Shown: positions 33,870-42,594 of the stretch, one piece after another
Layout: every line of letters starts with the position of its first letter
Numbering within the stretch: position 1 is the stretch's first letter
Source of the DNA: an uncultured Clostridia bacterium
GTDB lineage: Bacteria; Bacillota; Clostridia; Oscillospirales; Ruminococcaceae
Length of the DNA stretch: 64,000 bases
Direction: 5' to 3'
NCBI GenBank assembly: GCA_947630555.1
Contig: CANRIA010000005.1
Span: forward strand, 21,346 to 85,345
Made by a program: the position numbers and the translations under genes
The notes under the pieces: generated by a model
Told to the model about the DNA's origin: nothing
Database searches by the model: none
Seen by the model: only the letters and a program-made list of their open reading frames with translations

Positions 33870-33923
33870 GGAACTATGCTGGAACAGCTTGGGAACAGAA
33901 ACGGAACTATGTTATTGTATAAT
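33870..33923 (+). promoter_or_regulatory. acpP promoter with four 11-bp-phased GGAAC direct repeats
   Basis: GGAACTA, GGAACAG, GGAACAG and GGAACTA begin at 33870, 33881, 33892 and 33903, exactly 11 bp apart. The last heptamer ends 8 bp before the -10 box TATAAT (33918-33923), and no -35 hexamer is recognisable. For Streptomyces SARP activators, 11-bp heptamer spacing with the last repeat 8 bp from -10 is the established binding layout. The downstream leader contains a GTCGG-GAAAA-CCGAC hairpin. Confidence 0.8.
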
Positions 33924-33978
33924 AGTACACGCAGTCGGGAAAACCGACATCAAAAAATTATATTTGGAGGATACTATT

Positions 33979-34206
33979 ATGAACGACCTTTTTGAAACTA
34001 TTGCAAAGATAATCGCAGACCGCACTGACCGCGACATTGCTGAGATCAAGCCTGAGAGCACTTTTGAAGAGCTGGGTATTGACTCTCTTGACACCGTTGA
34101 GCTGCTGATGAACCTTGAAGACGAGATAGGCATCGAGATAGAGCTTGACCAGAAAGTTGAGACCATAAACGACCTTGTAAAGTTTATCGAGAGCAAGCAG
34201 GAGTAA
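33979..34206 (+). CDS. acpP: Acyl carrier protein
   Basis: 75-residue carrier of growing acyl chains in type II fatty-acid synthesis. The phosphopantetheine serine is in ELGIDSLDTVELLM (about residue 36), with the acidic helix II (NLEDEIGIEIE) that docks partner enzymes. TTGGAGG lies 8 nt before the ATG. First gene of the fatty-acid locus; fabK follows 5 bp later. The small high-demand product fits the strong, apparently regulated promoter upstream. Confidence 0.97.
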   Translation: MNDLFETIAKIIADRTDRDIAEIKPESTFEELGIDSLDTVELLMNLEDEIGIEIELDQKVETINDLVKFIESKQE

Positions 34207-34211
34207 TCTTA

Positions 34212-35156
34212 ATGATAAAGTCAAGTATTTGCGAGTTGCTGGGTATAAAATACCCCGTATTCCAGGGCGGAATGGCGTGGATAGCTGACGGAAAACTGGC
34301 CGCTGCCGTATCTGAGGGCGGCGGTCTTGGTATTATTGCGGCTGGAAATGCGCCCGGCGAGTATGTAAGAGAACAGGTAAAAATTGCAAGAACGCTTACC
34401 GACAAACCGATAGGCGTGAATATTATGCTTATGAGCCCCTTCTGCGATGAGGTCGCGAAGGTGGTTGTTGAGGAGAAAGTGCCCGTTGTTACTACCGGCG
34501 CAGGCAACCCCTCAAAATATATGGAAAGCTGGAAAGAAGCAGGCATAAAGGTGATCCCCGTGGTGGCATCTGTTGCTATGGCAAAGCTTATGACGAGAGT
34601 TGGTGCTACTGCTCTTATTGCCGAGGGCGGCGAGAGCGGCGGTCATGTGGGTGAGCTTACCACCATTGTGCTTGTTCCGCAGATATGCGATGCCACAGAC
34701 TTGCCGGTTATTGCGGCAGGCGGCATTGCCGATGGCAGAGGTGCGGCTGCGGCGTTCATGCTGGGCGCGTGCGGCATACAGATGGGCACACGTTTTCTTT
34801 CGGCTTACGAGTGCAGCATACACCCGACATACAAAGAAAAGATACTTAAAGCAAACGACCTTTGCACCATGGTTACGGGCAAAAGGCTCGGTCACCCCGT
34901 GCGCAGCCTGAGAACGCGCTTTGCAAGAGATTACTCAAAGGCTGAATACGGCGGAATGCCCGATGATGAGCTTGAAAAAATGGGCGGCGGCGCGCTTCGT
35001 CTTGCAGTGCAGGAGGGCGACCTTGAAAAAGGCTGCTTCCTTGCAGGACAGATAGCGGCTGTTGTAAACAAAGAGCAGCCTGCCGCTGAGATAATCAAAG
35101 AAGTTATAGAACAGACCGAGGTCGTTCTTTCGGGGGCAGAAAAATGGGTAAAATAG
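34212..35156 (+). CDS. fabK: Enoyl-ACP reductase II (FMN-dependent)
   Basis: 314-residue flavin enzyme of the nitronate-monooxygenase superfamily that performs the last reduction of each elongation cycle with NAD(P)H. Motifs: YPVFQGGMAWIADGKLAAAV at the N terminus, LIAEGGESGGHVG (about 132-144, with the active-site His), PVIAAGGIADGRGAAAAFMLGA and GIQMGTRFL. No fabI or fabL is seen in this window. Its 3' end overlaps fabD by 13 bp, showing translational coupling. Confidence 0.95.
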   Translation: MIKSSICELLGIKYPVFQGGMAWIADGKLAAAVSEGGGLGIIAAGNAPGEYVREQVKIARTLTDKPIGVNIMLMSPFCDEVAKVVVEEKVPVVTTGAGNPSKYMESWKEAGIKVIPVVASVAMAKLMTRVGATALIAEGGESGGHVGELTTIVLVPQICDATDLPVIAAGGIADGRGAAAAFMLGACGIQMGTRFLSAYECSIHPTYKEKILKANDLCTMVTGKRLGHPVRSLRTRFARDYSKAEYGGMPDDELEKMGGGALRLAVQEGDLEKGCFLAGQIAAVVNKEQPAAEIIKEVIEQTEVVLSGAEKWVK

Positions 35157-36046
35157 CATTTGTATTTTCCGGTCAGGGAGATCAGTTCCCCGGAATGGGC
35201 AAGCAGCTTTGCGAGCAGTATGGCGCGGCGGCAGATGTTTTTAAACTTTGCGACAGCCTTCGCGAGGACACTTCAAGGCAGTGCTTTGAGGGCAGCGAGG
35301 ACGAGCTTAAAGAGACGAAGAACACTCAGCCTTGCCTTTTCGCGGTCGAAATGGCTGCTTTTAAGGTATTGCAGGAAAAGGGCATAAAGCCCGATATGGT
35401 TGCAGGCTTTTCGCTGGGCGAGGTAGTTGCTCTTACAGCGGCGGAAAAGCTTTCTTTAGAGGACGGCTTTAAGCTGGTGTGCAAGCGCGGCGAGTTTATG
35501 CAGAGCGCGGCAGAAAAGTTTGACACATCTATGGCGGCAGTGGTAAAGCTGCCTAATGAAAAGGTAGAGGAGCTTTGCGCGGCTTATTCGCAGGTGTACC
35601 CCGTGAACTATAACTGCCCCGGTCAGGTGAGCGTTGCAGGGCTTACAGAGCAAATGCCGCAGTTTTCTGCTGATGTAAAGGCGGCAGGCGGCAGGGCGAT
35701 ACCGCTGAAAGTAAAGGGCGCGTTTCATTCGCCTTTTATGAACGGCGCGGCTGAAAGCTTTGCAAAAGTGCTTGAAGGCGTTGCGTTTGATAAAGGTGAA
35801 ACGCAGGTGTATTCGGACGTTACCGCGCAGCCTTATGAGGGCGATGAAAGGGAGCTTTTGTCAAAGCAGATATGCAGCCCGGTGAAGTTTGAAAAGATAG
35901 TAAGGAACATGATAGAGCAGGGCGCGGACACGTTTGTAGAGATAGGCCCGGGCAAAACGCTCATCAACATGATAAAGAAGATCAGCGCAGATGTGAAGAC
36001 ATACTGCACAGCGGAAATGGAAACGATTTTTGCTGAGGTGAAATAA
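35144..36046 (+). CDS. fabD: Malonyl-CoA:ACP transacylase
   Basis: 300-residue enzyme that loads malonate onto ACP. FVFSGQGDQFPGMGKQL at the N terminus, nucleophile serine in AGFSLGEVVAL (about 88-98), oxyanion and substrate region NCPGQVSVAG, catalytic His in GAFHSPFM (about 197-204) and the C-terminal VEIGPGKTL. The residue before the nucleophile is Phe where many FabD have His (GHSLGE). It starts inside fabK. After its stop the locus is interrupted by about 1.1 kb of repeats before fabG. Confidence 0.95.
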   Translation: MGKIAFVFSGQGDQFPGMGKQLCEQYGAAADVFKLCDSLREDTSRQCFEGSEDELKETKNTQPCLFAVEMAAFKVLQEKGIKPDMVAGFSLGEVVALTAAEKLSLEDGFKLVCKRGEFMQSAAEKFDTSMAAVVKLPNEKVEELCAAYSQVYPVNYNCPGQVSVAGLTEQMPQFSADVKAAGGRAIPLKVKGAFHSPFMNGAAESFAKVLEGVAFDKGETQVYSDVTAQPYEGDERELLSKQICSPVKFEKIVRNMIEQGADTFVEIGPGKTLINMIKKISADVKTYCTAEMETIFAEVK

Positions 36047-36054
36047 AACACAAA

Positions 36055-37140
36055 GGTTTAAGCCCCTGTCAAGAAATCAAAAGTTTTCGATCGACCCTTT
36101 TTCAAAAGGGTCGCATGGGGTGTAGCGTTCGCAAGCGACCGCCGGGCGGCGCCCCCGAAAACACAGCGTGCGCGCCGCTATTAGAGGTTAGAAGTGAGAA
36201 GTTAGATGTTAGAAATGATTTTCTGACGTTTGCGCAAATCCGTCATTTCTGCGGTTCAGATAGAAGCAAGAGGCAAGACGAGTATTTTGAAAAGTTTGAA
36301 CAAAGCTATAAAAGCATTTTCTTGCCTCTTGCTTCTAGTTTTCTTGTTTCTAATAGGTGAGCCTCTCCTATGAAAAGACCTAAGCTTTCTTCCCTGCGCG
36401 CGCTTGCGTGCGCAATAGCATTGTTAAAAGTTTGCGCTTACGCGCAAGCCTGCGGAGCAGTGCAACACCCTCTGTACTTTGGTTATCTTCTCAATTTGAG
36501 TGTGCCAATACTTTCGCACACTTATAATCGAGGGGGAAACCATAGGGATTATAGGGGGTAAATCTGTCAGGAAGGGCGCGCGCTCCACAGCGTCTGCAAG
36601 CAGCCGCCACAAGTTTCTTGCGAAACTTGCCCCCTACTATCTAAAATTTCCCCTCGAGCTTCCTCTTCCTTACCCACACCCTCAACCACGCGCTGAGCCT
36701 TGGTGAAAATTCGAGACCTCTTCACTCGGAACTTTGTACCTTTGCGAAGGAGGCTAAATAGCGAAATACGCATAGGCTTTGTTTGTAAGGAAAAAGAGGT
36801 CAGTAGTGCGGGAATATGAATTGCAACGTACTGCAAAAAAATTCGCAGTACAGACAAGCCCAAATTTCTTGCCTCTTGCCTCTATTTAAACCGCAGGAAA
36901 AACGGCTTTGCTCAAATATTGTAAAATCGTTTCTAACTTCTAACATCTCACCTCTAACCTCTAGCAGCGAAAACTTTTATTGTCTTGACAAGAATTTTAA
37001 GATACGCGGCGCGAGCCGCACCTTAACTATTCATCACACGTTGACCGCCACAAGTGTCGGTCAAGTGCAGAAGAACCCTCTGCGAGGCTTCTTCCCATTC
37101 ACTCTTTCACTCTTCACTACTTCTGATACAGCGCTGTGTG
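36055..37140. repeat. Mosaic block between fabD and fabG, with composite array copy D
   Basis: No gene in 1.16 kb. Copy D (36066-36462): GTCAAGAAA end, TCGACCC/GGGTCG palindrome (36091-36113), GCGTTCGC/GCGACCGC, GGCGGCGCCC, TTAGAGG-type heptamers, TGACG-TTTGCGCAAATC-CGTCA, AAGCAAGAGGCAAG facing CTTGCCTCTTGCTTCT, a residual GAGCCTCTCC and GCGCGC-TTGC-GTGCGC. In 36470-36860 I recognise only isolated hairpins such as CAAGTTTCTTGCGAAACTTG (36610-36629). 36870-37100 returns to heptamers, GGCGCGAGCCGC, TTGACC and GAACCCTCTGCGAGGCTTC modules. Confidence 0.8.
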
Positions 37141-37204
37141 ATAGCGAAAGAAAAAAGATTTATGAACACTTGTATAAAAAAGTATTTAAAAGGTGGTGCT
37201 TGAT

Positions 37205-37942
37205 ATGGACAAGATACTAAGCGGCAAGACCGCTATTGTTACAGGCGGCTCGCAGGGGATAGGCGAGGCTATCTCTAAAAGACTCGCTTCTATGGGAGCC
37301 GACATAGCCGTTCTTTATGTGGGCAGCGATGAGCCTGCTAAAAAAGTATGCGAGGACATTACAAAGGAATACGGCGTTAGGATAAAAAGCTATTACTGCG
37401 ATGTTTCAAGCTTTGAAGATGCCAAGAAAACAGTCGCGCAGATAAAGACCGACTTCGGCGGCGCTGCGATACTTGTAAACAACGCAGGCATTACGCGTGA
37501 CGGACTTATCGCGACGATGAAAGAGGAAGACTTTGACGCGGTAATAAGCGTGAACCTCAAGGGCGCATATAACATGATACGCCACTGCACGGGACTTTTC
37601 CTGCGCGCAAAAGAGGGCTGCATTATCAACATAAGCTCGGTCTCGGGTCTTATGGGAAATGCAGGTCAGAGCAATTATGCGGCTTCTAAAGCAGGTCTGG
37701 TGGGTCTTACAAAGTCGGTGGCAAAAGAGCTTGCGCCGCGCTCAATACGCTGCAACGCTATTGCGCCCGGCTTTATACAGACGAGCATGACACAGTCGCA
37801 GACGGAAAACCCACTTTTGAAGATGATACCCCTTGCAAGAATGGGCAGCCCCGAAGATATTGCAGATGCGGCTGAATTTTTGGTAAAGGCAAGCTACGTT
37901 ACCGGCGAAGTGATCAAGGTAGACGGCGGCATTGCTATGTAA
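37205..37942 (+). CDS. fabG: 3-oxoacyl-ACP reductase
   Basis: 245-residue NADPH-dependent SDR that reduces beta-ketoacyl-ACP. Rossmann motif GGSQGIGEAI (about 12-21), DVSSFEDA, NNAGITRD, catalytic Ser in INISSVSG and the YAASKAG Tyr/Lys pair (about 156-162). AGGTGG lies 8 nt before the ATG; four extra in-frame codons upstream lack a better signal. Seventeen bp separate it from fabF. No strong promoter is visible in the preceding 60 bp, so transcription may read through from acpP or start within the repeats. Confidence 0.95.
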   Translation: MDKILSGKTAIVTGGSQGIGEAISKRLASMGADIAVLYVGSDEPAKKVCEDITKEYGVRIKSYYCDVSSFEDAKKTVAQIKTDFGGAAILVNNAGITRDGLIATMKEEDFDAVISVNLKGAYNMIRHCTGLFLRAKEGCIINISSVSGLMGNAGQSNYAASKAGLVGLTKSVAKELAPRSIRCNAIAPGFIQTSMTQSQTENPLLKMIPLARMGSPEDIADAAEFLVKASYVTGEVIKVDGGIAM

Positions 37943-37959
37943 TTTATATAGGAGAGTAG

Positions 37960-39207
37960 ATGAAAATGGATAACGCTTGGAGAAGAGTTGTAGTTACGGG
38001 TCTTGGCGCGGTAACGCCCGTTGGCAATAACGTTGCCGACACCTGGGAGAGCCTAAAAAACGGCAAAAACGGCATTGCGCCGATAACACTTTTTGATACC
38101 ACAGATTTTAAGGCAAAACTTGGCGCAGAAGTCAAGGACTTTAACATTTTAGATTATATGGAAAAGTCCGACTCGCTCAGGAGTGACAGGTTCACACACC
38201 TTGCTGTTGCGGCGGCGGCTCAGGCTTGCGCTGACAGCGGCATTGAAGGCAATGTAGATCCCGAAAGATTTTCGGTATACTACGGTGTTGGCATAGGCGG
38301 TATGTCTACCTTTGAAACGGAGCACACAAAGCTTATGGAACGCGGCCCTAAAAGAGTTTCGCCGCTGTTTGTACCTATGATGATACCCAACATGGCGCCC
38401 GGCACTATTGCAATAAGACACAACTGTCAGGGCCCTGCACTGCCTGCCGTTACTGCGTGCGCTTCGGGCTCTAACGCAATAGGAGAGGCTGTAAGGCTTA
38501 TTCGCCACGGTTATGCAGATGCTGTAATTTCGGGCGGTGTTGAGTCAACGATAACAAAATGCGCCGTTGCAGGATTTTCAAATATGCAGGCGCTTTCAAC
38601 GGCTACCGACCCCGATGCGGCTTCTCTGCCGTTTGACAAGAGAAGAGCAGGCTTTGTTATCGGCGAGGGCTCGGTTGCGCTTATTCTTGAAGAATACGAA
38701 CACGCTAAGGCGAGAGGTGCGAAAATTTACGGCGAGGTAGTAGGCTACGGCTCTACCTGCGATGCGCACCACATAACCGCGCCGCACCCCGAAGCCAGGG
38801 GCGGAGCAAAGGCTATGGAGCAGGCTATGGCAGAGGCAGGCTATACCGACAGCGACGTTGTTTATGTAAACGCGCACGGCACGGGCACGCCTATGAACGA
38901 CAAGATCGAAACCATGGCTGTTAAGAAATCTATGGGTGAAGAAGCCGCGAGAAGGGCGTACATCAGTTCTACTAAGTCTATGACGGGACATATGCTTGGC
39001 GCGGCAGGAGCTATTGAAGCTATGGCATGCATTCTTGCACTGAGAGACGGCATAATTCCGCCGACTATAAACCTCAACGAGCCCGACCCCGAGTGCGACC
39101 TTAACTATGTGCCGCACACGGCGGTAAAGGCGGATATAACGCTTGCGCTGTCAAATTCGCTGGGCTTCGGCGGTCATAATGCCTGCCTTGCATTCAGGAA
39201 GATATAA
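37960..39207 (+). CDS. fabF: 3-oxoacyl-ACP synthase II
   Basis: 415-residue condensing enzyme, thiolase fold. VVVTGLGAVTPVGNNVADTW at the N terminus, the active-site Cys in VTACASGSNAIGEA (about 164-177), His in NAHGTGTPMNDK (about 305) and His in STKSMTGHMLGAAGA (about 340), and the C-terminal NSLGFGGHNACL. AGGAG lies 5 nt before the ATG; a second ATG two codons on is an alternative start. No fabH is seen in this window, so initiation is handled elsewhere or by FabF. Confidence 0.96.
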   Translation: MKMDNAWRRVVVTGLGAVTPVGNNVADTWESLKNGKNGIAPITLFDTTDFKAKLGAEVKDFNILDYMEKSDSLRSDRFTHLAVAAAAQACADSGIEGNVDPERFSVYYGVGIGGMSTFETEHTKLMERGPKRVSPLFVPMMIPNMAPGTIAIRHNCQGPALPAVTACASGSNAIGEAVRLIRHGYADAVISGGVESTITKCAVAGFSNMQALSTATDPDAASLPFDKRRAGFVIGEGSVALILEEYEHAKARGAKIYGEVVGYGSTCDAHHITAPHPEARGGAKAMEQAMAEAGYTDSDVVYVNAHGTGTPMNDKIETMAVKKSMGEEAARRAYISSTKSMTGHMLGAAGAIEAMACILALRDGIIPPTINLNEPDPECDLNYVPHTAVKADITLALSNSLGFGGHNACLAFRKI

Positions 39208-39254
39208 AGGGTAAGTAGAAATTTATCTGAGTATGGACGGTACTCCGCATTACA

Positions 39255-40345
39255 CAAAACTTTAATTTCCTGTCAAGAAACTAAAAGTTTTCGGTCAAGC
39301 CTTTTTCAAAAGGCTTGCAGGGGTACGGGGGCGGCGCCCCCGAAACACAACGTGCGCGCCGCTATTAGAGGTTAGAAGTTAGATGTTAGAAATGATTTTC
39401 TGACGTTTGCGCAAATCCGTCATTTCTGCGGTTCAGATAGAAGCAAGAGGCAAGAAATTGCTTTTTATAGCTTTGCGCAGATTTTTCAAAATACTCATCT
39501 AACCTCTTGCCTCTAGTTATCTTGCTTCTAATAGGAGAGCCTCTCCTATGAAAATACCTAAGCTTTCTTCACTGCGCGCGCTTGCGTGCGCAATAGCATT
39601 GTTAAAAGTTTGCAATTACTTATATACTCTAACAATTATTTGCCTATAAACTCCACCTTCCTACATATCGCCCAAAAGAGAGACAGCCGGCAGAATATTC
39701 TTCCAATGGCGTGCATGAGATGTGGGAAACTGGGTCTGTAAGTTGAGGCGATGAGCTTTAGTGGTTGAGCGTTTTTCTTGCTTCTTGTAAAACGCAGGTG
39801 TGAAAAGTTTTCGCAAAGCCTTAAAAACCGTTTCTAACTTCTAACCTCTAACATCTGATATCTTACCTCTGAGAGGGAGAAGTGGGTTTAGGGTATGGGT
39901 AAGAAATAGAAATATGAAAAAGTAAAAATGCTTTGCTTTATAAGATTTTTCACATTGTATTGCGTTCCATAATGGAACGCGGAAAGAGAGATAAGGTCTT
40001 CTCAAAGGGGAGGCTCTCTCTTGCAAGAGCACAGCGTTCCCTTCGGGAACGCCTGAAGAATTATTTCGCCCCAAAAATTAAAAGCGAAATAATTCTTCCC
40101 GCGGTCGCTTGCGACCGCTGCCCTCTGCTAAAACAGTCCACAGGACTGTTTTAGCATTCACCTCTTGCAGAGCGCTTGACGTAAGGGGCTTTCGCCGTCT
40201 GCGGACGGCGACGAGGGTTTCACCCTCGACCTGACGACCCTTTTGAAAAAGGGTCGATCGAAAACTTTTCCGTTCTTGACATGGTTTTAAAATCTTTGTG
40301 TACTGTGGGGCGGTGAATGCGCTCCTGCGCCGCGCGTAAGCGCAA
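39255..40345. repeat. Mosaic block between fabF and accB, with composite array copies E and F
   Basis: No gene in 1.19 kb. Copy E (39270-39620, +): AAGCC/GGCTT (39297-39316), GGGGGC-GGC-GCCCCC, heptamers, TGACG/CGTCA, facing AAGAGGC and CTTGCCT runs, AGGAGAG-C-CTCTCCT and GCGCGCTTGCGTGCGC. In 39640-39830 I see nothing beyond AGAATATTCT and scattered heptamers. Copy F (40285 back to 39945): TCGACCC/GGGTCG (40235-40256), GCTAAAACAGTCC-ACA-GGACTGTTTTAGC (40127-40155), GCGGTCGC-TT-GCGACCGC (40101-40118), GAAGAATTATTTCGC facing GCGAAATAATTCTTC (40054-40098), GCGTTCCC/GGGAACGC, GCGTTCCAT-A-ATGGAACGC (39962-39980). Confidence 0.85.
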
Positions 40346-40397
40346 ACAAAATATAAACGATAAAAAATAATATTCTATAAGGAGGCTTATTTCAGAT

Positions 40398-40820
40398 ATG
40401 AAAGAGTCCGATATAAGAAAATACGCCGAGCTTATGAAAGAGCTTGACCTTACCGCGCTGGAGATTAACGAAAACGGCGTAAGGCTGGAGCGCACACCTA
40501 TAGCGGTGGCTGCCGCGCCCGTTTCAGCGCCCGTTCAGAGCGCACCAACGCCCAGTGCAAAACCTGTTGCTGATGACGGCTGCTTTGTTGTAAGATCTCC
40601 GATAGTGGGGGTATTTTACGCTGCGCCTGCCGAGAACGCTGAGCCGTTCGTTTCGCTGGGTGACAAGATAGAGCAGGGCAAGACTCTTTGCATAATTGAA
40701 GCTATGAAGATGATGAACGAGATAACCGCTGAGGTTGGCGGCGAGATTGCCGAAATATGCGTTACCAACGGTCAGGTGGTAGAGTTCGGCACCGAGCTCT
40801 TCAAAATAAGGAGGGCTTGA
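40398..40820 (+). CDS. accB: Biotin carboxyl carrier protein of acetyl-CoA carboxylase
   Basis: 140-residue biotin carrier. A short helical N-terminal region (SDIRKYAELMKELDLTALEI), an Ala/Pro-rich linker (about 38-58) and a C-terminal biotinyl domain with the modified lysine in IIEAMKMMNEI (about 105). AAGGAGG precedes the ATG at somewhat long spacing (12 nt). fabZ starts 1 bp after the stop. Heads the accB-fabZ-accC group after the second repeat block. Confidence 0.95.
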   Translation: MKESDIRKYAELMKELDLTALEINENGVRLERTPIAVAAAPVSAPVQSAPTPSAKPVADDGCFVVRSPIVGVFYAAPAENAEPFVSLGDKIEQGKTLCIIEAMKMMNEITAEVGGEIAEICVTNGQVVEFGTELFKIRRA

Positions 40821-40821
40821 G

Positions 40822-41241
40822 ATGCAGCGCGAGGACATTATGAAGATACTCCCCCACAGGGACAATATGCTGCTTTTGGACGATGCCGAGAACGTTGACG
40901 GCGAGGCTGTTGCGCATTACAAGGTGCGCGGCGACGAGTTCTTTCTGAAAGGTCACTTTCCGGGCAACCCGATAGTTCCGGGCGTTATTCTTTGCGAGAT
41001 ACTGGCACAGTCGGCGTGCGTGCTTTTGCAGGACGCTATAAGCGAGGGCAAATTGCCTGTTTATACGGGGCTCAACAACGTAAAGTTCCGCTCATCGGTG
41101 CGCCCCGGCGATACCATTGAAACGCGCTGCACTATAACTAGAGCAAAACCGCCTTTCTATTTTGCAAAGGGCACGGCTTGCGTTGACGGCAAAGTGGCAG
41201 TGGCGGCGGAATTTTCGTTTGCCGTTACCGATAAAAAATGA
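40822..41241 (+). CDS. fabZ: 3-hydroxyacyl-ACP dehydratase
   Basis: 139-residue hot-dog-fold dehydratase. LPHRDNMLLLD at the N terminus and the catalytic-site block GHFPGNPIVPGVILCEILAQ (about 49-68, with the active His and Glu). NVKFRSSVRPGD is also conserved. It sits between accB and accC, 1 bp and 22 bp away, as in many Firmicutes. Confidence 0.96.
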   Translation: MQREDIMKILPHRDNMLLLDDAENVDGEAVAHYKVRGDEFFLKGHFPGNPIVPGVILCEILAQSACVLLQDAISEGKLPVYTGLNNVKFRSSVRPGDTIETRCTITRAKPPFYFAKGTACVDGKVAVAAEFSFAVTDKK

Positions 41242-41263
41242 TCTGCGAAGCGGAGATTGAGAA

Positions 41264-42571
41264 ATGTTTTCTAAAATACTTATCGCCAACCGCGGCGAGA
41301 TAGCGGTAAGGATAATAAGAGCCTGCAAGGAAATGGGCATTGCCACTGTTGCGGTGTATTCGCAGGCTGATAAAAACGCCCTGCACGTTGCCCTTGCTGA
41401 CGAAAGCTACTGCATAGGCGCACCCGAGGCGAGCGAGAGCTATCTTAACGAAAATCAGATAGTCAGCACTGCTATACTTTCGGGCGCTCAGGCAATACAC
41501 CCCGGCTACGGCTTTTTGTCTGAGAACGCGCATTTTGCACGTCTTTGCCGAAAGAACGGCATTGTGTTTATAGGCCCCGACCCTGAAGGAATGGAGCGCC
41601 TTAGCGACAAGGCGGTGCTTAAAGAGCTTATATCGGATACGGGTCTTTCGGTAATACCGGGCACAAAGGCGCTGTCATCGGCTGATGAGGCTAAAAAAGC
41701 CGCTGAAAAGCTGGGCTACCCCGTTATGCTAAAAGCGTGCGCTGGCGGCGGCGGCAGAGGCATACGGCTTATACGCAGTGAGGACGAGATAGAAGATAAC
41801 TATATGCAGGCGACAGCTGAGGCGGCTTCGGCTTTTGGCGACGGTTCTGTGTATCTTGAAAAATATGTTTTCCCTGCGCGGCACGTTGAATTGCAGATAA
41901 TGGCTGATGAGGACGGCAACGTTGTTTGCCTTGGCGAGCGTGACTGCTCTATGCAGAGGCGAAATCAGAAGCTTATTGAAGAAACGCCGTCTCCTGCGGT
42001 AGATAAAGAGCAGAGAGATAAGATAATAGAGCTTGCGATAGATGCCGTAAAGAAGATAGGTTATGTGGGTCTTGGAACTATGGAATTTCTGCTTGATAAA
42101 GAGGGAAATTTCTGGTTTATGGAGATGAATGTGCGCTTGCAGGTAGAGCACTGCGTTACAGAAATGCTTACCGGCATTGACCTTGTAAAGTGGCAGATAC
42201 GCATTGCAGCAGGCATAGGCATAAACTTTGAGCAGAAGAATATACGTATGCGCGGAAGTGCTATAGAATGCAGAATAAACGCACAAAGCTGCGGCACGCT
42301 TTCTATGCTGCACATACCGGGCGGTCCGTTCGTGAGGTTTGATACGAGCCTTGTTGAGGGCGTGTCGGTGTCGCCGTATTATGATTCGCTGATAGGCAAG
42401 CTGATAGTGCACGCAGGCACGAGGGAAGAGGCACTGCGAAAAATGCGTGCGGCTCTGTGCGAGCTTGTTATAGAGGGCATAGCGACGAACATAGAGGAGC
42501 AGCTGCGCATAATTGACGACGACCGATTTATTTCGGGAGACTATGATCTCACTTTCATGGGGAATAGATAA
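41264..42571 (+). CDS. accC: Acetyl-CoA carboxylase, biotin carboxylase subunit
   Basis: 435-residue ATP-grasp enzyme that carboxylates biotin on AccB. KILIANRGEIAVRIIRAC at the N terminus, IHPGYGFLSENA, the glycine-rich ATP lid KACAGGGGRGIRLI (about 160-173), EKYVFPARHVELQIMAD, ERDCSMQRRNQK, and the catalytic FMEMNVRLQVEH (about 285-296). Slightly shorter than the usual 445-450 residues, but all motifs are present. A third repeat block follows before accD. Confidence 0.96.
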   Translation: MFSKILIANRGEIAVRIIRACKEMGIATVAVYSQADKNALHVALADESYCIGAPEASESYLNENQIVSTAILSGAQAIHPGYGFLSENAHFARLCRKNGIVFIGPDPEGMERLSDKAVLKELISDTGLSVIPGTKALSSADEAKKAAEKLGYPVMLKACAGGGGRGIRLIRSEDEIEDNYMQATAEAASAFGDGSVYLEKYVFPARHVELQIMADEDGNVVCLGERDCSMQRRNQKLIEETPSPAVDKEQRDKIIELAIDAVKKIGYVGLGTMEFLLDKEGNFWFMEMNVRLQVEHCVTEMLTGIDLVKWQIRIAAGIGINFEQKNIRMRGSAIECRINAQSCGTLSMLHIPGGPFVRFDTSLVEGVSVSPYYDSLIGKLIVHAGTREEALRKMRAALCELVIEGIATNIEEQLRIIDDDRFISGDYDLTFMGNR

Positions 42572-42594
42572 AGTTCTGTTTTGGCGCGTGCTAA

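Noticed and set aside
35144..36046. Inactive FabD because of GFSLGE instead of GHSLGE
   Set aside because: The nucleophile Ser, the GAFHS histidine and the rest of the fold are intact, and the residue before Ser-Leu varies in Firmicute FabD; not enough to call it inactive.
36370..36561. Small open frame starting MKRPKLSSLRALACAIALLK in the fabD-fabG repeat block
   Set aside because: The same DNA recurs at 39548 and inverted near 31250 as part of the repeat module, its frame is not kept beyond the module, and there is no convincing ribosome-binding context.
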